A stretch of 64,000 nucleotides of DNA from Buddleja alternifolia (GCA_019426215.1 CM033391.1:11520708-11584707); one strand, 5' to 3'. Positions 21,261 through 34,187 are shown, counted from the first letter of the stretch. Notes: generated from the letters alone by a model not told the origin. Translations and numbers: made by a program.

Positions 21261-23476
21261 ATGGCTTTTAACAAAATGCCTAAGTTGGTAGAATCAAATT
21301 ATGATTCGTGGAAACTTAGAGCTTTCGCATACTTATGCTCATGTGATAATGAAATGTGTGATGTTATTACAGATGGCCCCATCAAAATCACGCAAGTAAG
21401 AACTCGAGCACCTGGAGCCGATGAAGCCACTCCAGATGGATATGTCGAGAAAAATAAACTAGATTGGACGCCAGATGATCGAAAAAGAGCGAATCTAGAT
21501 AATGTTGGACGAAGTGCACTTTACTCAGCGTTAGGAGATAACGATGCATTGTTCAACTAGATAAAGCAATGTAAGACATCCAAAGAAATATGGGATAAAT
21601 TGGCTATTGTGTGTGAAGGTTCAGCACAAATGAAGGAGAACAAGCTCTCCATAGCCATGCAAAGATTCGAGCATTTCAAAATGCAGCCCAATGAGACGCT
21701 AGAACAACTAGACGCAAGGTTTACTTTGCTCATTACCGAGTTAGCGTCATTAGACAAGGAATTAACCAACAAGGAAATGGTCAACAAAATTTTCAGAAGT
21801 CTTCCAAGCAAGTATTTAATTAAGACTGTTGCTATGAGAGAATCACAAACATTGGAGACACTTACCTCAGAGCATGTCTTTTCAGAGTTAAAGGCATTTG
21901 AGTTCGAATTAGGTGAAGTCAGCGACACATCGACTTCAGCGATTGAATCAGGAGCTTTAATCGCTACCACCAAAAATAAGGAAAAGCGGTTATCGAGGTC
22001 AAACCGGTTGAGTCAAATGAAGAAAAGGAAATGGCCTTATTGGTAAAGAAGTTCAAGAAATTTCTACGATACGAGAAGAGAACTCCTATTGGACAGAATT
22101 CATTTCAAACTCCCCCTCCAGCACCAGCGCCTCAGTATCAAGCGCCAGTGTACTCTGCACCTCAACCAGTAGCGCCAGTTCCATACCAAGCGCCTCCATC
22201 CCCTACTCAGAATCTCTCAATACCAGTAGTCTCAAAGCGATTGACTGCTGAACAAAAGATGAAAACTAATTTGTGTTATAATTGCAGGAAACCAGGGCAC
22301 TACCAGGTAAATTGCCCTTATCCAAATGTGTCAAAGCCCTCAAGGAAAGACTATGCGGATAGAAACCAATTCAGGAGCAACCTTCGCCAACAAGGTCTGC
22401 TAGCGGAATCTGAACCACTCTCCGCACCTGAAGAGGATTTGGAATCATCAGACGAAAGTAGTGATGATGAGCCTACAAGCGACTCAGCACTGATTTGTCT
22501 CATGGCAAGAGATGATGAAGCGTCTGACAACTCGCTACCAGAGGTAACCAATGAATTATATCATCCTCTCTCTTATGATGAATTACTTGACAAAGTTAAA
22601 GAATATTATAAAGATTGTCAAGAGGCCACCAAAATATATCAAAACGATCTCGCTATTATTCTGTCGCTCAAAAGTGATAAAGTAATACTCAAAGCCGAGT
22701 TGCAAGTTCAGAAACGATGCATTGAGAAGAACAAATAACTTGAGAGTGAAGTTATTCAGTTAAAAGGCGATCTTGATATAATAATCAAAAGAGAAGCTGA
22801 TTTGATCGCTAAACTTGCTAAATCAGAGCAGCTTATCTCATCATTATCAAAAGCTTCTAGAAAGTTGGATAATGTGTCTAAGGTAACTAGATTATTTGGT
22901 GAAAAGTCCGGTTTAGGATTCAATAAATTCGGTAAACAACCAAATAAATCCAATGGTATGGCAAACAACAAAGGAAAGGGTGTTATCTTTGTTGAGAAAA
23001 GTTCACAGAGTCAAACGCTAAGTGAACCTAGCAACGATGGTACGAGGCCAAATGAGAAAGCCAAAGCTGACTCAGGCAAGGGTAAGGCTAAGGCAAATGA
23101 CTCACAAAGACAAACTCATCCAAACGCTCAAAAAGTCAAGGACAAGTCTAATCACTGTGAATCAAGCGCTAAGCGTCAAGCACCAAAAGTAAAACCCAAG
23201 CCAGCGCCAAGGACTTACCAGCGTCAATATTCAAGACAGTCAAAATCATATCATCAATACTATGATGATTATGACTATGACTATGATTATGACTATTATT
23301 ATAATCGAGGATATTATTACACACCCAAAAAGCACACACAGCACAATGTGAAACCCAAGAAGGCCAGTATTCCTACAATGAAGACCAGGCAAATATGGGT
23401 TCCTAAAGTTCTAATTCAAACCAAGGTTACTAACACTGAAGGACCCAAAACAACATGGGTACCTAAGAAGAATTAG
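21261..23476 (+). pseudogene. Sirevirus gag, interrupted
   Basis: Starts at ATG 21261 (MAFNKMPKLVESNYDSWK), the usual copia gag start with the Tyr-x-x-Trp motif. It continues through the UBN2/Retrotran_gag_2 domain (about 21500-21950), a Pro/Gln-rich stretch and a CCHC knuckle CYNCRKPGHYQVNCP (about 22276-22320). The tail is a long basic and Tyr/Asp-rich region ending in KKN and TAG. Breaks: an in-frame TAG at 21558-21560, a frameshift near 22030, and a TAA at 22736-22738. Pol begins 13 bases after the gag stop in another frame. As it stands it should not make full-length Gag. Confidence 0.88.
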
Positions 23477-23489
23477 AATTGTCCTTTAA

Positions 23490-26400
23490 ATGCAGGTACC
23501 TAGAGCCAGCACCGATACTTCAGTTTGGTACTTCGATAGTGGATCGTCAAGACACATGACTGGTTCCAAGAATCTTCTAGTCTACTATCAAGCTACCAAC
23601 GGTCCTCAAGTTATATTCGGTGATAACTCAAAAGGTAAAACAAAAGGTATAGGTATCATGCATAGGGGGAACATCATGATTAGTGATGTTTATTATGTTG
23701 AGGGTCTTAAGCATAACCTGTTAAGCATTAGTCAATTTTGTGATAAAGGCTTTGAAGTAAAATTTTCAAGCGACTTCTGCTATGTTAACGACGCTAAGAC
23801 TAAGTCTACTAAATTAAGAGGAAAAAGAACAAACAATGTGTATTTAGTAGATTGGGATTCTACAGTTGATAACAACCCCACATGCTTTGTTGCTAAAAGT
23901 CAAAATGAATTAGGTTGGTTATGGCATAGAAAAATGAATCACCTCAATTTCAAGGCAATCTCTCAGTTAATATCGCTAAATCTTGTAGAGGGATTACCTA
24001 AAGGTTCCTTTCAAAAGAATCGCTTATGTGATGCATGTCAAATGGGTAAACAAGTTAAGTCATCTTTCAAAAAGAAACCATGTCTATCTACTTCTAGAGT
24101 TCTTGAACTATTGCATTTAGATTTGTTTGGACCTATTCAAATCATGAGTGTTAGTGGCAAAAAGTACTCGCTAGTAATAGTTGATGATTTCTCTCGTTAT
24201 ACATGGGTAGAATTTCTAGCAACCAAAGATGAAACCAGTGTCAAGCTCACAGCGCTAATTCGTCAATTGCAAAATTCAAAAGATCTAAAAGTGACAAGAA
24301 TTAGAAGCGATAGAGGAACTGAATTTACTAACCAAGTTGTTGAGAAGTTTTGTATAGATTTAGGAATACTTCATGAGTATTCTGCTCCTAGAACACCTCA
24401 ACAGAATGGAGTTGCTGAGCGACGGAACAGAACGCTTAAAGAAGCCGCAAGGACGATGTTAGCAGAGTCCAAGCTGCCTCAAAGGTTTTGGGCAGAAGCC
24501 ATCAACACCGCTTGCTACACTCAGAACCGGTGTATGATTAACAAGCAACATGAGAAGACCCCATATGAGTTGTGGAAGGGACGTAAGCCTAACGTTTCAT
24601 ACTTTCATGTATTTGGTTCAAAATGTTTCATTCATAACAATGGATCTCACAGCCTAAAGACATTTGATCCTAAAGCAGATGAGGGAATCTTTCTAGGCTA
24701 TGCCAAGAATGGAAAGAGTTTTCGCATCTTAAATAAGATCAAATCAAAGGTTGAAGAATCCATTCATGTTGTGTTTGATGATGCTAACCAAGAACCGAGT
24801 AAGGTTAATCCTGATGATGTAGGAATTAAAGATCTCTCCCAACAAGCATCGCAAATCAACCTTAGGGATGATAGTGATGACGAGGATGATGGGATTCATG
24901 TACTTCCTCCTAAGGATGCTCGTGAGGTTAACAAAAATGATAATGTCAGAATCGCTGATGATCATGAAGAGAATGATCATCAAGAGCAGATTAGAACTGT
25001 GAATGATGCAGCGTCTACGCAAGAGACAAATGAGAATCAAGCGATTAACAACCAAGAGTCTCTTAACCCTTTCCAACCAGACCGTAAATGGCTTAGAGAT
25101 CATCCACCAGAGCTAGTAATTGGAGATATTGAAGCACCTGTTAGAACTAGGTCCGCTACATTTAATGAGGCCATGTTCGCAAGTTTCCTATCTCAAATGG
25201 AACCAAAGAAAGTGGATGAAGCGCTTAATGATTCAAGTTGGGTAGAAGCAATGCAAGAAGAGCTCAATCAATTTGAAAGAAGTAAGGTTTGGACGCTAGT
25301 ACCAAGACCAACTCACCAAGGAATTATTGGAACAAGATGGGTTTTTAGGAACAAAATGGATGAAGATGGCATTGTTATAAGAAACAAAGCTAGATTAGTC
25401 GCTCAGGGTTATTGTCAAGAAGAGGGTATTGACTTTGATGAAACGTATGCCCCAGTAGCCCGTCTTGAAGCAATTAGGATGTTCCTAGCGTTTGCCGCAT
25501 TCAACAAGTTCACAGTATACCAAATGGACGTGAAGAGTGCATTCTTGAATGGTAAACTCCAAGAAGAAGTCTATGTGGAGCAACCACCAGGATTCATCAA
25601 CAACCATGGCAAAAGTATGGTCTACAAGCTGGATAAGGCACTCTATGGCCTTAAACAAGCACCAAGAGCATGGTATGACACTCTCTCTATCTTCCTTATA
25701 GGTAAAGGCTTTTCAAAAGGCAGCGTTGACACAACGTTATTTAAAATTACCCATAATAAAGATATTCTCTTAGTCCAAATCTATGTTGATGATATTATAT
25801 TTGGTTCTACTAATAAGCGACTGTGTGAGAAATTTTCGAAAATGATGCAAGATCAATTTGAAATGAGCATGATGGGTGAATTAACTTTCTTCTTAGGATT
25901 ACAAGTTAAGCAACTCCCTAATGGAATATTTATAAACCAAGCTAAATATACTAGAGATATGATTAAGAAATTTGGTATGGAAAATGCATCATCTTCAAAA
26001 ATTCCAATGAGCCAGACGCTTAAGTTAGATAAAGATGAAAGTGGGAAGAAAATTGATATCACTAACTATAGGGGTATTATTGGATCACTTCTTTATCTTA
26101 CCGCTAGTAGACCTGATATTATGTTTTCAGTATGCATGTGTGCACGTTTTCAATCTGATCCTAAAGAATCACACTTAATTGCTACCAAGAAGATCCTTAA
26201 GTACCTAAAAGGCACACAAAATGTGGGCTTATGGTATTCACAGGATTCTTCTTTTGAACTAATTGGTTATTCAGATGCAGATTTTGCAGGATGCAAAATA
26301 GATAGAAAAAGTACTAGTGGTACATGTCAATTTCTAGGTGATCGACTAGTTTCATGGCATAGTAAGAAACAACAATCCATAGCGACTTCTACCGCTGAGG

Positions 26401-26729
26401 CAGAATATGTAGCCGCTGGAAGCTGTTGTGCACAAATCCTTTGGATGAGGCAACAACTTAGAGATTATGGAATAATCCTAGGTCCTACCCCAATCCATTG
26501 TGATAACCAAAGTGCTTTAGTTATGACCCAAAATCCTGTTCTTCATTCTCGAACCAAACACATTGACATTAGATACCATTTCTTGCGTGACCATGTTCAA
26601 AAGAAAGATATCTCTATGCACTTTATTGGAACTGACAAACAACTGGCAGATATCTTCACAAAAGCGCTCAACGAACAACGCTTTCTCACTTTGAGAAATG
26701 AATTAGGTATGATCGATTTAAACGCTTAA
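23490..26729 (+). CDS. Sirevirus pol polyprotein, intact
   Basis: One open frame of 1079 residues. Domains in order: aspartic protease ([10 protein letters not shown] near residue 15), GAG-pre-integrase zinc-binding HHCC module (about 150-195), integrase core (Asp in HLDLFGP, Asp in RSDRGTEF, Glu in NGVAERRN), RVT_2 reverse transcriptase ([44 protein letters not shown], catalytic YVDD) and RNase H ([34 protein letters not shown]). All catalytic motifs that I can check are present and there is no internal stop. Acts on element RNA and cDNA inside virus-like particles. Gag is broken, so autonomous movement is doubtful. Confidence 0.95.
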   Translation: MQVPRASTDTSVWYFDSGSSRHMTGSKNLLVYYQATNGPQVIFGDNSKGKTKGIGIMHRGNIMISDVYYVEGLKHNLLSISQFCDKGFEVKFSSDFCYVNDAKTKSTKLRGKRTNNVYLVDWDSTVDNNPTCFVAKSQNELGWLWHRKMNHLNFKAISQLISLNLVEGLPKGSFQKNRLCDACQMGKQVKSSFKKKPCLSTSRVLELLHLDLFGPIQIMSVSGKKYSLVIVDDFSRYTWVEFLATKDETSVKLTALIRQLQNSKDLKVTRIRSDRGTEFTNQVVEKFCIDLGILHEYSAPRTPQQNGVAERRNRTLKEAARTMLAESKLPQRFWAEAINTACYTQNRCMINKQHEKTPYELWKGRKPNVSYFHVFGSKCFIHNNGSHSLKTFDPKADEGIFLGYAKNGKSFRILNKIKSKVEESIHVVFDDANQEPSKVNPDDVGIKDLSQQASQINLRDDSDDEDDGIHVLPPKDAREVNKNDNVRIADDHEENDHQEQIRTVNDAASTQETNENQAINNQESLNPFQPDRKWLRDHPPELVIGDIEAPVRTRSATFNEAMFASFLSQMEPKKVDEALNDSSWVEAMQEELNQFERSKVWTLVPRPTHQGIIGTRWVFRNKMDEDGIVIRNKARLVAQGYCQEEGIDFDETYAPVARLEAIRMFLAFAAFNKFTVYQMDVKSAFLNGKLQEEVYVEQPPGFINNHGKSMVYKLDKALYGLKQAPRAWYDTLSIFLIGKGFSKGSVDTTLFKITHNKDILLVQIYVDDIIFGSTNKRLCEKFSKMMQDQFEMSMMGELTFFLGLQVKQLPNGIFINQAKYTRDMIKKFGMENASSSKIPMSQTLKLDKDESGKKIDITNYRGIIGSLLYLTASRPDIMFSVCMCARFQSDPKESHLIATKKILKYLKGTQNVGLWYSQDSSFELIGYSDADFAGCKIDRKSTSGTCQFLGDRLVSWHSKKQQSIATSTAEAEYVAAGSCCAQILWMRQQLRDYGIILGPTPIHCDNQSALVMTQNPVLHSRTKHIDIRYHFLRDHVQKKDISMHFIGTDKQLADIFTKALNEQRFLTLRNELGMIDLNA

Positions 26730-27561
26730 ATCATAAAGCATCATATTTAATAGGCATATAATTTAAGGGGAATCCTCTTTTTGATTGTTTCTAAAGCATT
26801 TATCAAAATTTGAAATGAGTCATCAACTTTAGGGGGAACTCTAAAATTGTACTTACTTCAATGTATCAAGCGACTGTGATCAAAAATGACTTTCAAAATC
26901 TTAAAGCATTGATCACTAGCTCTTATCTATTATGCATGACAAAATCAGTCTCTAATAATGTTGTCTCTCATAAATCCAAGCGGTTGATTCACTTATTGAA
27001 ATATTTTATGAAAAGACTTCAGCGTTGAAAGGATTCCCACTTTAACGCTAAGTAACTCAATTTCAAAAATTCATGCATAGTTTTCATTGCTAAAGATAAC
27101 GTGTGGATAAGACCAAAAGATCAGATTTGACAACTATCCACATGTGCCTATCAAATCAAACTGACGGTTATGATTCCTATCTAAACCGAGGCGGTTCAGT
27201 GATTGCATGAGTCTGAGTAAGTGTCAGTACACTATCAGGCGCGTGCACATCACGCTGAAAATTTCAAATTTTTTCAAACCGTTTCAAATTAACTGCGGAT
27301 CCGAAAAATGTTATAGTACCCTACTTTACCACACTTTTTGACATCTGAATTTAAATGTACACGGTTCAGATTCCTTTTGTCATTAACCTCTGAACACGTG
27401 TCATTCATCTGTCAATTGAGGAGTTACTTTCACCTTCTATTTAAACTCCCCAAGACTTTTACAGAAAACCTTTTTCACTCCCAATCTCTCCTACTGTTAA
27501 AGCTTTTTCTCTCCAAAGGCAAAAATCCCTCAATTTTCTCCAAAAGCTTCAACTTTCAGCA
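26730..27561 (+). other. Leader between pol and the third ORF
   Basis: Non-coding sequence of about 830 bases. The same region, diverged, is present in Sirevirus copy 2 (40283-41118), so it is part of the family and not a local insertion. Confidence 0.7.
27436..27446 (+). promoter_or_regulatory. TATA-like sequence upstream of the third ORF
   Basis: TCTATTTAAAC lies about 120 bases before the ATG at 27562. Copy 2 has the same sequence at the same distance (about 40995, ATG 41119). It may drive a separate transcript of the third ORF. Alternatively it is a conserved leader without promoter function. Confidence 0.4.
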
Positions 27562-30500
27562 ATGGCACCCAAAGTTTCAAAATCTTCCAAGACAGTAACA
27601 AAACCAGTTACAGTTAACGCCGGATTTTTGGTTAACTGGGACTATCTCTATGATAACCAGAACTTCCCTCTTCGAACAATTCTTCCACTTGTTCAAGAAT
27701 CTGGTTTGAAAGACATGCTTACTACTACATTCAACTATTTTGAAGAAGAATCTCTCCACTTTTTCTGCAATGGTCAAATTTCTGCAGACGGAAACTCCAT
27801 ATCCTGCGTCTTCCCTTCTGCAAAAGAGACCTTTATCCTCACTCCTTCTCTAATTTCTTCATTACTTGGTCTGCCTAATACTGGCATTGAGGTAGAAAGT
27901 GTAAATCTCGGCGATGCTACCAAAGTATGGGACGTGATAAAGAAAGAAGATGTTCACGACGCCTATGAGCCCAACTTCAAGAAGAACGATATGAAAGGCG
28001 AATATGTCATCCTCGCTGACATATGTTCAAAGATTATTGAATGCAGAAAAGGGACGTTCGATAAAGTAACTAACATTCAATACAAGATGATGGTTGCCAT
28101 CCTGACTAAGTTAAAAATTAATTGGTCTCTTTACGTGTTCAATCGCTTCAAAGCAGCGATGGCTAAGTCCGTTAATCCCAAGCCTTACGGGATTTTGCTA
28201 TGTCGTATTCTCTACTCTAGCGGATATACGCAAGCGTCTGGGAAAAAGATCCCAGAGACCAAGTTTTATGGCAAGAAAATGATAAGCGAGCTTCTTATCC
28301 CGCGGAAACCTGGCGGAGCAGCGGTTCCAAAAGATCAGCGTGTTGTTCGCAGTGATGATGAAGATCAAGCGTCCTCGTCATCATCATCATCAGAAGAAGA
28401 AGTGGTGGTCAAGCGACCTAAGAGAAAGCTCATTCTCAAAGTCGCTGAGCCATCCAAGCCCGCAAAGAAGCAAAAGCCTGAACTAAAGAAGAAGAAGCCA
28501 GAACACAAAAAGAAACAAAATATTCCTTCTCCTTCTCCCTCGCCTAAGTCTCCCTCTCCTCCTCCAGCGTTTTTCTTTTCCGTTCCTGAGGAAGAAGAGA
28601 CAGCAGTGGAAGAAGAAGTACCGCTTGCACGAAGGCGTACTCTTACTCCCACTCCCGCAGTATCTTCTAGCGCTCCCACAAATCCAGCGCTTAGAGAGTC
28701 AGCGAGTGCTTCCGTCTCTGACGCTGTTCCCGAAATCAGCTCAGATCCTCAAGACGTTTCTCCATCTGAAAGGCTTCCCAATGTTCAGGGTAAGTATTTG
28801 CTAAGCAAATTAGTCTATCCTTTCCTCGTTAGTTTCCTAAGTCTCTAACGCTAGGATAAAAACAAAACAAATTCTTTCAGCGCCAAGTGAAACAGATATT
28901 CATTATGTTCTCAACACGCTTGAAGAACTAAATATCCCTATTCGTGCTGATCCAGTAACTTCTTTTATCGATTTAGAACCCGACGAAGAAGTTCAGGAGC
29001 CTGAGGCACTTGTCCAAGAAACAGATCAAGCGACTAAGACAGTCGATGATAGTCCTCAGGGTAAGCGATGTAGTATTTTCTTTATAAATTTCTACTCAGT
29101 AGGAATTTTTGCTTGCTTTTCTCAATCGCTTACATGTTTCAACTCATGACGGAGTTCATGATGAACCAATCGCTGAAGCCCCTCCTCTCTCGAAAATTCC
29201 AGTTGAACTAGACATGGACATGGCAACTGTCGTGCATATTGCTAAAGAAGCATTCCAAGTTCTTCCTGACGCTGAAAGCTCATCAGCGAGTGAAGCAACT
29301 TTAAACGCTGAGCGGTCGATAGAAGTGGCCCCCATTCCAACAGAAGCTATTGCCCTTGTTCCTACGCCAACCGGACCTCCTCCTCGTGTCATTGATTTCT
29401 TCCCGCACGGATATCATCCAGATGTCGAATTTTATTATGCTGCCAGAGAACGTGACGCTCAAATGCTTGTCGAGTTGGAAATCAACTTTCAAACTACTCT
29501 CCATCGGCCCGATATGTCCGATACCAAGAAATTTGAGTTTTTCGAGCGTATTGCAGATCTAGGACTATATGACTTAGAGCGACTTCAATCTCGCCTTGAG
29601 TACATTCGTCGTCCAGTGTTCAATAGAGTTGACTTTGATCAACAGCGATTTACTCTAACAGGTCGCTCGGACGAGTCTTTTTATCCTCTGCGCCAAAGCA
29701 AGATTGTTTTCAAGAACCCACACATGGGTGATTGGAACAAAAATCCTGATGAGGAAGATCTCAATAAGATAGGATACTCTGCTCTCCCCTCCGTTGTCAA
29801 GTCTCCCCAGAACGCTCTCTCTCCAAATCCACTCAAACTCTAGAAAGGCAAAGGCTCGCTTGTTGCGGAGCGCCCAAATCCAGTCAACTCGTGGATTGAA
29901 GATGAGGCTCGTGAATATCTTGCCAGATTATGGGCTGAAGACTATGATGATGAAACAGAACGCTTTGAGAAATTCTTAGCCGCTAGAAAAGATCAAAACA
30001 AAGCGAACAAACTTGGAAAACGATGGATGATGGATACAGCCAAATGGGCTGAAGAGTTCGTTCTTCACTTCTACACCCTTAATGAACTCGTCAAATATCC
30101 ATTCCTGTTTAATTTTGGAATAGAATATAGACGCCGAGGATTTGCCACCTTTTTGCTTCAACAGCGTCAGATAATTGCCGGGAATGTTAGCACTTTGCCA
30201 CGATACAGACAGCCAATCGAAAGCTACATTCGCCAGCAGCTCACCTTATTCAGCCAAGGCGGACGCTACGTTTTGCATCCTCGTGCAAACTTTGTTCAAC
30301 GAATCTTCCCTGACCTCAATGAAGACGCTTCGTCAAGTAAACAACCAGTTCTTCAAAGCCAGAGTCAGATTCGTGTTGACACTTCAACAGAACACGCTGA
30401 GTTTGCTGAGTTCCACCGAGATATGAGAGCAGTGATAGAAAATGTCCAAGCATTGGATACAAGTTTCAATCACTATTCAGGGTTAAACAATTTCCGAGGA

Positions 30501-31904
30501 TATACTCTCCACCCTGTGCTCTTCAGTGAACAGAATATTCAAGTGGCCAAGATGATCTCGCTGATTAGGCCAGTGGACCAAGAAGCAGCTCAAGCGTTCA
30601 TGCCGTTAATTTTGGACTTTTTCAACACATATACCTCAGGGATTGCTTTACCAGAAGGTGTGCAACTTGCACTAAGTACTGACGAGCGCGAAGACGCTAT
30701 ATTCTTTATCCCGCAATCTAGCTTGATCAGTCCCCGGCATGTGATGGAAGCCCTTGGCCCCCTCTGGGTTATTGGCATTCGAGAACCTTCTCTTCCCTCA
30801 ATCCAAATTCTGGAAGAAGATTCTGCTCCTACTGCGGAAGTCGCTCATCTCCCTGAGGCTTCCTTGCCAGATTCTTCTAGCGCCCCAGTAGTCGAGCCCC
30901 CAGCGATTGCTGATTCTACCTTGGATCACGCCATTGAAGAAGTGCACGCTGAAATTGCTCAAGCGCATGTAGAACCTCTCCTAAGAGATAAAACCAAAGG
31001 CAAGGCTGCAGTTTCAAGTTCTTACGTACTTCTCCCGTCCCCAGAACGTCCTTCTTCGGATTCAGATTCCGACAGTGACTTAGAGGCCCGAGATTTCAGA
31101 AAGGCTGTACGGAACTCGCTTCACCACATCGAAGGTTCCTGCTCCAAACTTTCTGAAGCCGCTACCAGACAGACTCGCTTAATGTCTGATACGCGAAGCC
31201 GTGACATTGCCAAAGCTTCAAATTCCAGCACCATTGCTATCATGGAAAGCATGTCCCCTCTTATCGCTGAGCTCTCCTCTGAATTCAATCGTCACCTTGC
31301 TCAGAGCGCTTCGGCTGATGCGGACCGACACGCTTCGTCTGATGCCGTTGATCAAAGTGTCGCTCAACAGATTGCTCTTCTAGTCGAAGAAGTTCGACTT
31401 TTGCGCCGCGATGTCGCTGATCTAAAATTGTCCCTTGATGAAGTCAAAAAGGGGGAAAGTAAAGAAAAGACCAAAGCGATTTCCAAGACGGATAATAAAC
31501 ATTGGCGTTTGATGTTCGATGAACTAGTAAGCATTAAGAGAATGCTATCCAAGAAACGAAAACCAAGGTATTATCTCGAAAAATACGCTCTTCCCCAGTT
31601 GGACCCCGACTTCTTAGAGAATATGGGATTTCATGCTTATGCCGGACCGCTACAATGACCTGTGAATTGGAGACCGTCAAATGACCGTCAAAAAGATATA
31701 TATTATGATCTGATTCGAGAACTTGGCATTCCACCAAGGGATTGGACGGAAAGGTTGTTAGGGTTAAATGAAAGCGCCAGACTCCGTAGGCATGACTATG
31801 ATGAAATCCAGCATACAACTATGATCGACATTGATCGACTCTTAAAAGAACTAACGTTAGAAGTTCTTCAAGGCGAAGAAAGAGCAAAGCGACAGAAGAA
31901 ATAA
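27562..31904 (+). pseudogene. Sirevirus third ORF (env-position protein), spliced model with two stops
   Basis: Begins at ATG 27562. Model exons: 27562-28789, 28881-29060, 29143-31904, both introns in phase 1 with GTAAG donors. The joined frame would be about 1390 codons but has TAG at 29841-29843 and a TGA near 31656. The first 250 residues resemble the putative plant transposon protein domain (NWSLYVFNRFKAAMAKSVNPKPYG). Then follow an acidic Ser tract, a Lys/Pro-rich stretch, a second conserved region (from about 29390 to 30800), Ser/Asp-rich and coiled-coil parts, and a conserved C-terminus (GIPPRDWTERLL...RAKRQKK). I see no clear signal peptide or membrane anchor, so calling it an envelope is not supported. 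The acceptor of intron 2 reads AA, where copy 2 has AG. Confidence 0.75.
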
Positions 31905-32134
31905 ATGTTTTTCTTTTTTTGCGTATTTTATTTCTTTCTTATTCTTTTCAGTATAAATCATGTATGCTTCATTTCAATACATATGAATGATTTATTGCTG
32001 AAACAACTTGTTGAAGCCAAACTAACTTTATCTAACATTACTAACCTTTCAAACGTTAACTTATTTTATTTTGGGCTTTTTTTTGAACTCTTAAACTATA
32101 AAAGAGTTATAAGAGTTAAGGTCTTGACATCATC

Positions 32135-32148
32135 AAAAAAGGGGAAAT
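32135..32148 (+). other. Polypurine tract of Sirevirus 1
   Basis: AAAAAAGGGGAAAT directly before the 3' LTR. Copy 2 has the same tract before its LTR at 45509. Confidence 0.85.
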
Positions 32149-33663
32149 TGTTAGGAATTTCATGTTAGATGTTTTGATGATGACAAGATAGGATTCAATG
32201 TGAGACCCCAAATAAAATGTAAGTTTATGCTTTCATAGATCATTGTATAAAGCGTTTAAAAGAGTTTGTAATTTTGTTTAGGCTTGTAATTTTTATCCTC
32301 ATAGATTTTAGACTAAGTCTTAGCGACTGAATTAATAATAGAATTCTAGGTGAGTCTATTTGAGAAGAAGTTGAAGACCAGCGTCTGACGTCAACCGAAG
32401 ATGAAGATTTCGTCTTAGCGCCTGTCAAACGCTAAGAGACCGCAGTTCAGGATTCATGAATCAAGCGTTCAAATACTCGAGCGACTTAAAAAAGATTCAC
32501 CTGAAATAAATCCTCAAGTCATAAAGGACTTAAATGCAATCATTCAACGGGCATTTATTTCCAACGGGAAATAAATTCAAATTGCATTAAATGCCTGATA
32601 AAAGCATTAAATGTGATAAGCTACTGTGACTTTTGGAAAAGCCTCCCTTTGACCAGACTGTCAGAACTTTCAAAGTTTTAGCTACTCCCGTCCAATCGGT
32701 TCCAGCGAATTTTCAGGAATGTCAGATTTTAGGTACAAACACGCGCTACGTGAAAGGCACGCTCCTACATGTGTCCAACGGACAGATCCCAAGAAATTGC
32801 CTATAAATACCTTACTCCAGAAAATCAAAAAGTAGGAACAACATCAAGAATATACGAGAAATTATTGCCAAAAATCCTACGTACATTCTTTCTGAAAGAG
32901 CTTAGAGATTTCATAGCCAAAACTTTTCAAGCTTTCCATCTACATTTAAACAGTCACAAATATCTCAAACATCTTCCAAAGAAGAAATCCAAACTCCAAC
33001 TGAGATATTTCAAGTTGTTTGATCTTCTTTAAAACAAACAAAACCCTAGTGATAAACCTCAACATTTCATCTAAGTGAGAAAAATTGTTGAAAACTTTCA
33101 GGCAGCATTTCTGAGTGAGAGAAGCTTGAAGAAGCCGATCTTCATTGGTGCTGAAGTCTGTGTGATCAAGGAGCCCAAGATCATTTTCATCCATTACTAT
33201 TGTGTAGAAGTTTCTGTGTGATCCTTTGATAATCATCATAGTAATTTTCTCCAAGTGAAAAAGGAGAAGAAGGACGTAGCTGGGATTACATCACCCAGTG
33301 AACCTTACAAATTATTGTGTCATTTATTTTATTGTCTTATATTATTCACTTCATATTATTCTGAAAAAGACAAGTAAAATTGCAAAGCGACTAATTCAAC
33401 CAAAAGAACGCTAAACATTATTTCCGTTGTGCTAACCCTGATTAAGCGATCTAAGCGTTGCCCTACTTTGGTAAACTGCTGAAATCACTAAGTCTAAGTT
33501 AACTATTCTCAAGCGTCTGATCCAAGCGCTCAGTTTTTCCAAGCGTTCAAATTTCTAAAGTGATACGAAAGTTTTGTGAAGTTAAAAAAAAAAAAAAGAC
33601 TTCAGGGTCTATTCAACCCCCCCCCCCCTTCTAGACCCTTTCGTATGCCACTTGGGACCACCA
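32149..33663 (+). repeat. 3' LTR of Sirevirus 1
   Basis: 1515 bp, starting TGTTAGG and ending CCACCA, about 99% identical to the 5' LTR by eye. The A and C homopolymer runs differ slightly in length. Confidence 0.93.
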
Positions 33664-33855
33664 TGTTCTTTTTTTCGTCCTCCTTCTTATGTCCTTCTTT
33701 CCTCGTTCTAGTTTGACTATCCCACGTTCCGTGACTCCTGGAATTGCTTGCAATTGCCCTTTCAAAAACCTTTGTTTTGGCGCGTACTTTTCATGGGCAA
33801 ACTCTTCGTTCTTTTAGGCTTTACTTCAATTGATTTCTCCGGCCCAAAACAATGC

Positions 33856-33856
<1 letters not shown>

Positions 33857-33894
<38 letters not shown>
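33857..33894. repeat. TA microsatellite in the Tat left LTR
   Basis: About 19 TA units. The corresponding place in the right LTR (about 48307-48320) has only about seven, so the tract expanded or contracted after insertion. Confidence 0.85.
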
Positions 33895-33895
<1 letters not shown>

Positions 33896-34002
33896 CTTTG
33901 TTCTCTAATGGGCTCCTTCTAAAACTAATTCTTCATCTCTGCTACTATTGGGCCTTTTGAGCTTTGGAGCCCATTTATTATCTTTTTCTTTTGGTGTAAA
34001 CA

Positions 34003-34016
34003 AATGCCCCCCTAAT
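34003..34016 (-). other. Polypurine tract of the Tat element
   Basis: ATTAGGGGGGCATT in element orientation, directly next to the left (3') LTR. Confidence 0.8.
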
Positions 34017-34187
34017 ACATGTGAATGTTTCGAATTCACATATATTAAATGACACATCCTCTCGTAAGAGACTTTTCATATTTTTGGCGGGTATGGAAAT
34101 ACGTGCCTCTTAATGAAAAACGTACAGGGCTTTTCATCTTCTCTCACGAATTAACGGGTATGCTTTTCATAATCGGGTGTTTAAACC

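Larger units (their letters stand above)
19633..33663 (+). mobile_element. Sirevirus-type copia retrotransposon, full length (copy 1)
   Basis: A 14,031-bp element, flanked by perfect TGTTC duplications (19628-19632 and 33664-33668). LTRs are about 1.5 kb. Order: 5' LTR, initiator-Met PBS, gag, pol, a long third ORF, polypurine tract, 3' LTR. The C-rich stretch near the LTR end (TTCAACCCCC...TTCTAGACCC), a TTGATGATGACAA-like LTR start and the size fit the Sirevirus (SIRE/Maximus) lineage. By eye the LTRs differ at about 15-20 positions in 1.5 kb (about 1%), so the insertion is recent. Pol is intact, but gag and the third ORF carry stops. Confidence 0.93.
19230..34002 (-). repeat. Left LTR of the Tat element, split by Sirevirus 1
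   Basis: LTR parts 19230-19632 and 33669-34002 (about 737 bp in sum) match the right LTR 47708-48427 in order. The gap is the Sirevirus plus its 5-bp target duplication. It contains a TA microsatellite (about 33857-33894) much longer than in the right LTR. Confidence 0.9.

Noticed and set aside
23490..26729. pol as a domesticated host gene
   Set aside because: It sits between gag and the third ORF inside matching LTRs with a perfect target duplication, so it is a recent element gene.
27562..31904. Third ORF as a viral envelope gene
   Set aside because: I see no signal peptide, transmembrane anchor or cleavage-site pattern; position alone is weak evidence.
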